Shown piece by piece: positions 1 to 6,084 of a stretch of 11,236 bases of DNA. The position numbers and the translations under genes were made by a program. Source of the DNA: Spirochaetales bacterium. Its GTDB lineage: Bacteria; Spirochaetota; Spirochaetia; ARS1246. The notes beneath the pieces were generated by a model that was given only the letters and a program-made list of their open reading frames with translations, was not told the DNA's origin and ran no database searches. The stretch is taken from positions 1 through 11,236 of the forward strand of contig NZCE01000020.1 in the NCBI GenBank assembly GCA_002688185.1. Reading direction: 5' to 3'. Each line of letters opens with the position of its first letter. The stretch's first letter is position 1.

Positions 1-1
1 C

Positions 2-29
2 GAGCTCAGTTGGGCATAGCACTGAGCTC
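2..29. repeat. Perfect 9-bp inverted repeat (hairpin) at the left edge
   Basis: GAGCTCAGT (2-10) and ACTGAGCTC (21-29) are exact reverse complements separated by a 10-base loop. No T-run follows on the plus strand, and the minus-strand continuation lies outside the window, so an intrinsic terminator cannot be confirmed. It sits just downstream of the dead minus-strand defence genes and could be their terminator, a repeat unit, or chance. Confidence 0.5.
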
Positions 30-76
30 TTCCCCGGCAAACTGTCCTTCGGTGTCAATTAGGCGTGTCGATTTTT

Positions 77-291
77 TCAGGTTTGTCCCGAGTTCTGAAA
101 TTGCACTGAGCCGCGCCAGACGGAGTTGTTCACGACGCCTTTCTCAATAAGGCGGAAAAGCAAGGTCTTGTAGCTGACGCGGAAGATTCGTTTCACTTTC
201 ATGACTCGGTCCGGGAACGCAAGTCCGGCGGTTTCTTGCCACTCTCGATCAAAGCCTTCCTCGGTCATGGGAAGTGACTCGAAAACAAATC
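77..291 (-). pseudogene. C-terminal remnant resembling an ImmA/IrrE-family metallopeptidase, frameshifted
   Basis: No intact gene is present. Reading on the minus strand, one frame gives DLFSSHF, which stops at 265-267. The next frame carries on with MTEEGFDREWQETAGL, then KRIFRVSYKTLLFRL, ending at 77. Spliced together these resemble the end of ImmA/IrrE peptidases as I remember the family: a FA-SHFLMP-like segment, then a helical stretch with VSY..LLYRL. One frameshift near 268-272 separates the two halves. The zinc-binding HExxH helix that should come before is missing: the sequence joins directly to the AbiEii remnant at about 291. ImmA/IrrE proteins usually pair with Xre-type regulators in mobile elements and toxin-antitoxin loci. 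The family call is from pattern memory on about 70 residues. A different small defence-associated protein is possible. Confidence 0.5.
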
Positions 292-573
292 GACAGCACG
301 TGCGGCCCGCTCGATCTTGGGTCGATCCTCAATCATCGCCTCGCGAGCAAGAGCTCCAGTGTAGTTCAAGTCGATATCCACCGACAGCCGAGGCATATCG
401 AGGAGAAACAGGTTGAGGGCTGTGCCGCCCTTGAGAACCCATTTACCTTTCAGATAAGGATGGGCGTTGAGCATGTTAAGCAGATTCATGAGATGGAGAA
501 CCTTCTCAAGCATCGGCGGATCGAACCCCTATAGGCCGGCTGCATTGAGGACTTCTGATCGTGAGAGGATCAT
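292..573 (-). pseudogene. abiEii: AbiEii/AbiGii-type nucleotidyltransferase toxin, broken
   Basis: The reading frame opens with ATG at 573 and overlaps the stop of the upstream AbiEi gene by four bases (ATGA). This is the translationally coupled arrangement typical of abiE loci. After 14 codons an in-frame TAG (529-531) interrupts it; without the stop the frame reads on through GFDPPMLEKV. The nucleotidyltransferase core follows: LKGGTALNLF, then SVDIDLNYTG, which carries the GG and D-x-D metal/NTP motif. Homology ends near 292, where the frame runs into an unrelated ImmA/IrrE-like tail. Family members are usually around 250-300 residues, so most of the protein, including the catalytic C-terminal half, is gone. 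The family is a GTP-binding nucleotidyltransferase toxin of type IV abortive-infection systems. With a stop and a truncation this copy should be inactive. An internal ATG at 513 could express only about 75 residues of it. Confidence 0.8.
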
Positions 574-1451
574 AGCATCTCGTCCCATGATCGGTCCAGA
601 ATCTCTTGCGGTACAAGGAGGTTCCACTCAGAGACAAGGTGACAGCCCTGTCGCGAACTACGGTTCATGTAGTGGGGTTGGTTGGGCATAAGTCGCTTGA
701 GCTTCGCAAAGGTATCATCGTCGACCATCAGCGCATCGCGGTGTTGGCTCAGGTAGAATCCAATTTTCGCCGCCGTGGTCGCATTATCAAGGAGCTCGAC
801 GTATTGGACAACTTGTATTAGGTCAAAGAATTCGATCATCTCGAGCGAGCGCCAGATCTCTTCCCACGTACCAGAGATCTCCGGCCTGTCAAGCACGTCG
901 ACAAATGTACGTTCGAGATTCGTCACTCGGACGGTTACGCCATCACGATGATAAGATTCAACACCGAACATGGTTTCGCCAGAGGCCTTTATTGTTCCTG
1001 GTTCCGAGACCCGGACATATTGGTGTCCACGAAATTGTGCCGTAGGGGATCTTGTGTCGGATGCGTATACTGTGCGGTTGTACGGCGTGTACGCCTTGCC
1101 GTGGTATTCCAGTGCCGTGTGATATGCTAGCAATGCGTCTTCCGTCATTCTCGCCCCGACCAAAAAAGAATCAACCGCATATGTGCCGGGATCATGACCC
1201 GGAGGCACACTTGCGTACAGGCCTCGTCGAATAGGCACGATCCGACCCTTGGATCGGTGGTAGGTCAAGAGAGCCTTTCTCGTATTCGGCTTAGTAGAGC
1301 CATGTTCGGCCATAAACTGCTGTACATCGTCGACGGTGAAGACCGCATGGGTTGAGAGGAACATATTGAGATTGACCGACGACTTTACTTGACCATCCTG
1401 CAACATAGCACTAATATATTTAGCACTTCCGGGTGTCTTTGTCAAACCCAT
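570..1451 (-). CDS. abiEi: AbiEi-family antitoxin / transcriptional autorepressor (type IV TA)
   Basis: A 293-residue protein with the expected AbiEi architecture. An N-terminal winged-helix region lies at about residues 30-80 and ends in the typical turn RRGLYASVPP. It is followed by the antitoxin body, with TEDALLAYHTALEYHG around 103-118, VTNLERTFVDVLDRP around 166-180, and a C-terminal EWNLLVPQEILDRSW. In known AbiE systems this protein represses its own operon by binding inverted repeats and counters the AbiEii toxin through its C-terminal domain. Here the partner toxin begins within the stop codon of this gene but is destroyed, so the antitoxin is orphaned. No frameshift or stop is seen in it. 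A possible operator lies just upstream at 1480-1500. No clear ribosome binding site precedes the ATG at 1451; an internal ATG (codon 16, at 1406) is the alternative start. Confidence 0.85.
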   Translation of the reverse strand: MGLTKTPGSAKYISAMLQDGQVKSSVNLNMFLSTHAVFTVDDVQQFMAEHGSTKPNTRKALLTYHRSKGRIVPIRRGLYASVPPGHDPGTYAVDSFLVGARMTEDALLAYHTALEYHGKAYTPYNRTVYASDTRSPTAQFRGHQYVRVSEPGTIKASGETMFGVESYHRDGVTVRVTNLERTFVDVLDRPEISGTWEEIWRSLEMIEFFDLIQVVQYVELLDNATTAAKIGFYLSQHRDALMVDDDTFAKLKRLMPNQPHYMNRSSRQGCHLVSEWNLLVPQEILDRSWDEML

Positions 1452-1460
1452 TATTGCTGG

Positions 1461-1519
1461 TATGACAGAAGAGCTCGTAAGTAGTAACGTGTTTACTACT
1501 ATCTCATCGATGTGTCATA
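1461..1519. promoter_or_regulatory. Nested inverted repeats, candidate AbiEi operator
   Basis: The core is AGTAGTAA (1480-1487) and TTACTACT (1493-1500), perfect 8-bp arms around the 5-base spacer CGTGT. It begins about 29 bases upstream of the AbiEi start codon. A second, wider pair, TATGACA (1461-1467) and TGTCATA (1513-1519), encloses the first almost symmetrically. AbiEi proteins are known to repress their own promoter by binding inverted repeats, so the position fits an autoregulatory operator. No convincing -35/-10 pair was found, so the promoter itself is not placed. Confidence 0.6.
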
Positions 1520-1566
1520 TGCTAGTCTATACAGCACCTTTGCATCCGGGTCGTTCCCCGGACTGA

Positions 1567-2031
1567 TCAAGCCGACTTGGTAGACTCGTAGTACGGCGAC
1601 GGAATGGTCGGGTACGCGCGGAATATGTGCCGATACACCTCTTCGGATACCGCTTGCACTTCGTCGTCTGAGTAGCTGTCGACCGGCAAGCCAGTGTTGT
1701 CGCTCCAGAGGTAGTCCCTAATCCCGAGACGAACTGCATCTCGGGTGGATTCCTTGTCACGCCAATGATCGACTCGCAGCTTCTCGGCTTTGAGGATTGC
1801 GAGTAGGTCCTCCGCTACCTTCTTGATTCGCTTGATGTCACTGGCCGAGAGCTCCGGCTTCTTGAGAAAGTCAAAGGCGAGGGACGCCAACGTCTCCGCG
1901 TCCTCGACCTGGTCCTGGATCTTCTCGAGCTCAAGCTCAGCCCAGCGAGTAGCAGCACCTCGGGACGTTTGCCGAGAAGAGCACTCTCTCAGGACCTCGC
2001 CGGTCTTCTGATCGATAAACCGGATAAGGAG
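1567..2031 (-). pseudogene. hsdR: C-terminal fragment of a probable type I restriction subunit HsdR
   Basis: The minus-strand frame is open from just after a TAA at 2032-2034 down to TGA at 1565-1567, with no convincing start codon; the only candidate is a TTG at 1890 inside a helical run. The last ~110 residues match the C-terminal helical tail I associate with HsdR motor/endonuclease subunits: a charged helix (KRIKKVAEDLLAILKAEKL), then WRDKESTRDAVRLGI, then an ending like YRHIFRAYPTIPSPYYES. HsdR proteins are around 800-1100 residues, so the nuclease, both helicase lobes and the HsdS-docking parts are absent, and no hsdM or hsdS is in the window. The coding similarity fades above about 1950, so the real breakpoint lies between there and the tRNA. 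The identification is from pattern memory and is moderately secure. Confidence 0.55.
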
Positions 2032-2118
2032 TTAATTTTGGGCGATAGTGGACTTGAACCACCGACTTCTACCGTGTGAAGGTAGCACTCTAGCCACTGA
2101 GTTAATCGCCCGGATAAG
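2020..2118. repeat. Short direct repeats on both sides of the tRNA-Val gene
   Basis: Plus-strand CCGGATAAG occurs at 2020-2028 and again at 2110-2118, each followed within a few bases by AATTTT. GAGTTAAT occurs at 2029-2036, just past the tRNA 3' end, and at 2099-2106, inside the 5' part of the tRNA, exactly 70 bases apart. The words appear in a different order on the two sides, so this is not one simple duplication. It could be left over from a second, degraded tRNA copy or from integration and excision at this site. Confidence 0.6.
2039..2111 (-). tRNA. tRNA-Val (anticodon CAC)
   Basis: The 73 bases fold into a complete cloverleaf. The acceptor stem is GGGCGAT paired with ATCGCCC, with discriminator A. 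The D stem is ACTC/GAGT. The anticodon stem is CTACC/GGTAG around the loop TTCACAC, giving CAC, which reads valine GTG. The variable loop has five bases. The T stem is GGTGG/CCACT (one G-T pair) with loop TTCAAGT. CCA is not encoded: AAATTAAC follows. The 3' end faces the broken defence genes. Confidence 0.95.
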
Positions 2119-2121
2119 CCA

Positions 2122-2150
2122 ATTTTAGCATACGGCGATTGATTGTGCAA
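2122..2150 (-). promoter_or_regulatory. Promoter for tRNA-Val
   Basis: On the minus strand TTGCAC (2145-2150), 17 bases of spacer and TAAAAT (2122-2127) form a good sigma-70-type pair, with TGC in front of the -10 acting as an extended element. The -10 ends about 10 bases before the mature tRNA 5' end, which fits a short leader. Confidence 0.7.
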
Positions 2151-2167
2151 TCTCGATCTTCTCTATA
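2139..2167 (+). promoter_or_regulatory. Possible promoter for the MATE transporter, overlapping the tRNA promoter
   Basis: TTGATT (2139-2144), a 17-base spacer and TCTATA (2162-2167) lie 38 bases before the GTG start of the transporter. The -35 hexamer directly abuts the divergent tRNA -35, and the two promoters share about 12 bases, so the two could compete for polymerase. The -10 match is modest. Confidence 0.4.
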
Positions 2168-2204
2168 GACTCAACCGGCAGCCTATCAAGTAAGACGGAA
2201 TCAA

Positions 2205-3617
2205 GTGAAAATAATCGATGCTCTAAAAGCGCGGTGGTCTGAACAGGGCGGATACCGTGAAATAATCAAGATGGCGGTCCCGCTCATCTTGAGCACCGGC
2301 GCGACATCAATTCTTCATTTTGTAGATCGCATATTCTTGACATGGTACTCATCGGTGTCCATTGCGGCGGCGATGCCTGCGGGGATATTGAACTTCACGT
2401 TGATGAGCCTATTTATCGGTACGACAAGTTACGTAAGTACGTTTGTCGCTCAATATCATGGCGCAAAAAACCCCACTAGAATCGGGCCGAGCCTTTGGCA
2501 GGGAATCTACATCGCAATCGCCGGGGGGGTAATAATATTTTCAATTTCCTTTGCGTCAAAGCCTATTTTCGCTTTTTTTGGTCACGAACAGACAATACAG
2601 AATGAGGAAGCGCTCTATTTTGCCATATTGAGCAAGGGAGCGCTGTTCCCAATCCTCGCCGGTGCGTTCGCAGGCTTTTTCTCCGGCCGGGGTAAAAACT
2701 GGCCGATTATGTGGGTCAACTTCATCATGACCGCGATCAACATCATATTGGACTATATTTTTATTTTTGGAAAGCTGGGTTTTCCGGAGATGGGAATACG
2801 CGGCGCCGCATTTGCCACCATAATAGCCGGCGCTTCATCGTGCACCCTCTATATCCTGCTGGTCTTCCGGAGAAAGTACAACGCTGAATTTAAAACCATC
2901 TCCGGCTGGCGGCCCGACAGGAAGTTATTGGGACGGCTCATACGTTTTGGCTTGCCCAGCGGCGTGCAGTTTTTTATCGATATTTCCGGGTTTACCGTCT
3001 TTATCCTGCTGGTGGGCAGAATTGGATCAGCCGAGCTGGCTGCAACGGGCATAACGTTCAACATCAACACCCTTGCATTTATGCCGATGATGGGATTCGG
3101 CGTTGCGATCACGGTATTAGTTGGACAGTTTGTCGGCAGTGAAAATCCGGAGAAAGCCGAACGTACTGTTTATTCGGGAGTTCATCTCTGCTTTATATAT
3201 ATGACAACGATCGCCCTGGCCTACGTACTGGTTCCCCAGATTTTCCTCGTGGCATTCTCCGCAAAGGCCGATCCAGCGCAATTCGAGCCAGTTCGAAACT
3301 TTATAGTTGTCATGCTCAGGTTCGTGGCCGTGTACACGATGTTCGATACTTCAATAATCGTCTTTGCTTCAGCACTCAAAGGTGCCGGGGACACCCGATT
3401 TGTAATGATCATGATTGTTTGTCTGTCGATAGGCGGTTTGGCAATACCCAGCTATATCGCCATTGCTGTGCTAGAGGTAGGAGTTTTTGCCGCGTGGTAT
3501 ATCATTTCAGGCTACATCTTTCTGCTTGCGATAACCTTTTTGTTGCGATTTCTCTCCGGCAAGTGGAAGGGGATGCGAGTCATAGAACAGCCTGGAGATG
3601 CGAAGCGCGTCGGTTGA
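2205..3617 (+). CDS. MATE-family multidrug/metabolite efflux transporter
   Basis: A 470-residue, strongly hydrophobic protein with about twelve membrane segments in two halves, the normal size and layout of MATE antiporters, which use H+ or Na+ gradients to export organic cations or other small molecules. Family-like stretches include the start IIKMAVPLILSTGATSILHF followed by VDRIFLTWYS (segment 1), FFSGRGKNWPIMWVNF near residue 159, the repeat-half entry LIRFGLPSGVQFFID near residue 246, and FASALKGAGDTRF near residue 388. The ALKGAGDT motif is typical of the second half. Translation appears to start at GTG 2205, right after a stretch with only a weak AGACGGAA ribosome site. The substrate cannot be told from sequence. 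It is followed 36 bases later by a DUF1638 gene on the same strand and may be cotranscribed with it. No damage is seen. Confidence 0.93.
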   Translation: MKIIDALKARWSEQGGYREIIKMAVPLILSTGATSILHFVDRIFLTWYSSVSIAAAMPAGILNFTLMSLFIGTTSYVSTFVAQYHGAKNPTRIGPSLWQGIYIAIAGGVIIFSISFASKPIFAFFGHEQTIQNEEALYFAILSKGALFPILAGAFAGFFSGRGKNWPIMWVNFIMTAINIILDYIFIFGKLGFPEMGIRGAAFATIIAGASSCTLYILLVFRRKYNAEFKTISGWRPDRKLLGRLIRFGLPSGVQFFIDISGFTVFILLVGRIGSAELAATGITFNINTLAFMPMMGFGVAITVLVGQFVGSENPEKAERTVYSGVHLCFIYMTTIALAYVLVPQIFLVAFSAKADPAQFEPVRNFIVVMLRFVAVYTMFDTSIIVFASALKGAGDTRFVMIMIVCLSIGGLAIPSYIAIAVLEVGVFAAWYIISGYIFLLAITFLLRFLSGKWKGMRVIEQPGDAKRVG

Positions 3618-3653
3618 CGACGGTTTCCATCGAGGATACATTCGGTACCTGAC

Positions 3654-4394
3654 ATGAATAGAAAGCATTTTCTCTTTGTCACCTGCCGTGTAATTCAGAG
3701 AGAATCCTACCTCTGCGCAGCCAAATCCCCACACTTGGTAGATATCCATCTGATGCCACAGGGTCTCCATAACCAGCCGGAGAAACTCCAGGCGGAGATC
3801 CAGAAAATCCTGGCGACGGACGCGGACAACCAAGGGAAGCCCTACGACGCCATTCTCCTTGGATACGGGCTCTGCAGCAACGGTACGATGGGAATCGAGG
3901 CCCGCATACAAACGGTTATACCGCGGGGACATGACTGCATCACCCTTATCCTTGGTTCCAAAGAAGCCTATAGAAACTATTTTGACGCCCACAGGGGCAT
4001 TTACTGGTATAGCGCAGGCTGGATAGAAAACAACACACAGCCCAGCCGGGAAAGATACCAAAACTTGCTTGAAAGCTATAAAGAAAAATACGGAGAAGAC
4101 AACGCCGAGTACCTCATGGAGATGGAGCAGAGCTGGATAAAGGAGTATTCCAGAGCCACCTATATTGACTGGGGGCTTCCTGAATCGGAGATGTATAGGG
4201 CTTATACCAAAGAATGTGCTGAATATCTTGGCTGGGAGTACGATGAGCTGAAGGGTGACCCGGACCTTCTCCAGAGACTTTGCGATGGTCGCTGGGACAA
4301 GGAGTCATTCCTTGTGCTGAATCCCGGGCAACGTCTAGTCGCCGATCCGGCAAGCCCGGAGATTATTCGTGCTGAGGATGCCGAATCTCCATAG
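3654..4394 (+). CDS. DUF1638 domain protein, function unknown
   Basis: A 246-residue soluble protein that spans the whole DUF1638 pattern. It begins with a strand and VTCRVIQRESYL (Cys10), then MPQGLHNQPEKLQ near 34-46, ILLGYGLCSNGTMG near 67-80 (Cys74), IPRGHDCITLILGSKEAY near 89-106 (His93, Cys95), and WYSAGWIENN near 118-127. Cys10, Cys74, His93 and Cys95 are plausible metal or cofactor ligands, which is inference. Family members occur mostly in anaerobic bacteria and methanogens, often near corrinoid methyltransferase genes. None of those is visible here; the neighbours are a MATE transporter and a broken enolase-superfamily gene. The start ATG at 3654 has no good ribosome site at the right distance: GAGGAT at 3634-3639 is too far. 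The biochemical role is not established. Confidence 0.85.
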   Translation: MNRKHFLFVTCRVIQRESYLCAAKSPHLVDIHLMPQGLHNQPEKLQAEIQKILATDADNQGKPYDAILLGYGLCSNGTMGIEARIQTVIPRGHDCITLILGSKEAYRNYFDAHRGIYWYSAGWIENNTQPSRERYQNLLESYKEKYGEDNAEYLMEMEQSWIKEYSRATYIDWGLPESEMYRAYTKECAEYLGWEYDELKGDPDLLQRLCDGRWDKESFLVLNPGQRLVADPASPEIIRAEDAESP

Positions 4395-4410
4395 GTCCCT
4401 CTGTCTCACA

Positions 4411-4685
4411 ATGAAAATCAGTAATCTAAAACTATTCTTTATAAACTCCGGAAAACCGGCTCCTTTTGGGACCGGGTGGAGTGCGAATTACCTGTTGGTA
4501 AAAGTGTATACCGACGAGGGGATTTACGGCGTCGGGGAAGCGTTTCATACGGGCAAGGATAAAGCTACTGAAGGTGCGCTTATTGAGTACGCGCGGTGGC
4601 TCGTCGGCAAGGATCCTTTGAATGGATCGTCAAACTGATCCATGAATCGGTAGAGACGACGTCGAAGATCATCGACGACCCTTAA
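4411..4685 (+). pseudogene. N-terminal stub of an enolase-superfamily (MR/MLE) dehydratase or racemase
   Basis: Starting at ATG 4411 the first ~72 residues read as the N-terminal capping domain of the mandelate racemase/muconate lactonizing group: MKISNLKLFFI, a YLLVKVYTDEGIYGVGEAF strand pair, and EYARWLVGKDP. The frame then stops at TGA 4636-4638. In another frame the sequence goes on as FEWIVKLIHESVETTSKIID until TAA 4683-4685, so there is a frameshift near 4616-4620 followed by truncation. The catalytic barrel, with its Lys, Asp/Glu metal ligands and His, is absent; full members are about 370-400 residues. Members with this kind of start include sugar-acid dehydratases such as galactonate dehydratase. 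An upstream in-frame ATG at 4369 lies inside the DUF1638 gene, so 4411 is preferred. Confidence 0.75.
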
Positions 4686-4697
4686 ATATCCGGTGTC

Positions 4698-5122
4698 TTA
4701 AACATGATTCAAGATCTCCGACGGATCGATTTCCAGATCGTATAGCTCATCGACATCAAACCCGTTGAAAACGTACTTATAGCGGTCGGTAATTATCATA
4801 CGCTGGACGCGCAGGAACTCACAACCGTAATAGACGTTGAAAATCGCCTCCCGAGACGGCGTGCTCTCCGGATCTTCCAAAATGGCTGAAAGATCGATGC
4901 CGTCTTCAAACTGGAGAGATTCATGCGAGCCGCGGCCTGCGGGCCACAACCGCGAATGGCACTTACCCGATGGTAGCCGTAATCAAGTGGGTTCTTGAGC
5001 CAATCAGCGTGCCATTTACCAAGATAGGCGGTCCGGTATCCGGCGTCCGCCAAGCGCTCCGCGCAAAGGGAAGTACGGATCGCGGCGAGCGTGGCGTGAC
5101 CAATATGGCCTGTATAAAGGTT
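4698..5122 (-). pseudogene. Degenerate sulfatase, both ends joined with the middle deleted
   Basis: Two pieces of a sulfatase survive on the minus strand. The first, from about 5122 to 4960, reads NLYTGHIGH, then ERLADAGYRTAYLGKWHADW. This is the region right after the active-site loop, including the second sulfatase signature (GYRTAYLGKWH). The second, in another frame from about 4949 to 4698, reads FEDGIDLSAILEDP, then ITDRYKYVFNGFD and ELYDLEIDPSEILNH, the usual C-terminal end. Several hundred residues between them are missing and the frame shifts at the join. The loop that should carry the formylglycine-forming Cys/Ser (C/S-x-P-x-R, just before LYTG) is cut off, leaving KLEIRNLYTG. The protein cannot be active. 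It lies 8 bases after the reductase stop, at the end of the aldolase-reductase operon. Confidence 0.85.
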
Positions 5123-5130
5123 TCTGATCT

Positions 5131-6084
5131 CTAATTTCCTATGGCCTCGCTAATCCCACAAAAAATGTCGTCGAGACGCAATGTCAGATCTTCGGGCAAC
5201 GGTCCTTTTTCGAACGACCTGACATTTTCCTGAAGCTCTGATTGATTGAGAGTGCCGCACATCACGGCGGTGACACCGTCGGTATGGAGCGCGTACCGAT
5301 AGGCGGCATCCACGAGTGTATCAACGTCATCGGTCAGCAACCAATCGAGGGGAGGTCCCTCAGGGAGCGCATGCCTGCCGATCTTTCCACGATTGGCGAG
5401 ATCGACAATTACCTCTCGGAGGCGATCTGGATTCCAGAAAAGATTTCTGACGGTAAAGATATTGAGCACGCCGATCTTTTCTCTTATGCAGAGGGGGAAA
5501 ATCGATCGCTGAGCGGACTGATTTATCATATTGTGACCGACCATGGCTACATCCATCGATCCGGTAGGTAAGATTTTTTGGAGCCATCGGTGAGATCCGT
5601 CAGACCTTGTCTGTTCACTCGAGCCGATAAAACGTATTTTGCCCTCCCGCCTGCACCGCTCAAGTATCGGCAGATGGTCGTTAACTACAGGCTCAAAATA
5701 TTCAGGTCCCGCTACAGCCACGAGCATGATATCCACAAAATCAAGACCCAGTCGAACGAGGCTTTTCTCAACAGCCTCCCCAACTTCCCGGGGCGTCATG
5801 ACGTCTACATCGTCGGTGTGGCCGCCTGCAAGCGGGATTTTTGTCGAAACCACGTAATCATCCCGCGGGAGCTCCCTCAGCACGGCTCCAAGGATAGTCT
5901 CACTGTCGGCGTACCCCGGTGATGTATCGAAATAGTTGATACCCAGATCGTGCGCGCGTCTGAGCAGTTGCTTCATCTCGGAAACGGGACGTCCGCTTTT
6001 CTGTCCCAGCGGGTCGTGGCCGCCGGTGCCCATCCCCATGGCCGATATTTTCAAATTGGTTCGACCGAGGGTCCGATAGATCAC
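5131..6084 (-). CDS. Aldo/keto reductase family oxidoreductase with an altered catalytic tetrad
   Basis: A 317-residue TIM-barrel protein starting with MIYRTLGRTNLKISAMGMGT, typical of NAD(P)H-dependent aldo/keto reductases that interconvert sugars and their lactones or ketones with alcohols. Catalytic Asp53 and Tyr58 are visible in NYFDTSPGY and Lys82 in VVSTKIPL. The fourth residue, normally His in DYVDLYLLH, is Ala123 here (DFVDIMLVAVAG), so ordinary hydride transfer may be impaired or work differently. The start is GTG at 6084, overlapping the stop of the upstream aldolase gene by four bases (GTGA), which argues for translational coupling. The reading frame is intact. The sequence resembles L-fucose or galactose dehydrogenase-like members, but no substrate can be assigned. 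A broken sulfatase follows at once. Confidence 0.87.
   Translation of the reverse strand: MIYRTLGRTNLKISAMGMGTGGHDPLGQKSGRPVSEMKQLLRRAHDLGINYFDTSPGYADSETILGAVLRELPRDDYVVSTKIPLAGGHTDDVDVMTPREVGEAVEKSLVRLGLDFVDIMLVAVAGPEYFEPVVNDHLPILERCRREGKIRFIGSSEQTRSDGSHRWLQKILPTGSMDVAMVGHNMINQSAQRSIFPLCIREKIGVLNIFTVRNLFWNPDRLREVIVDLANRGKIGRHALPEGPPLDWLLTDDVDTLVDAAYRYALHTDGVTAVMCGTLNQSELQENVRSFEKGPLPEDLTLRLDDIFCGISEAIGN

Noticed and set aside
1527..1760. Minus-strand frame of 77 codons rich in Arg and Thr
   Set aside because: It overlaps the HsdR-like fragment in another frame and has the composition of an off-frame read.
3507..4061. Long minus-strand open frame of 184 codons opposite the MATE and DUF1638 genes
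   Set aside because: It is antisense to two clear family members and has no recognisable protein features.
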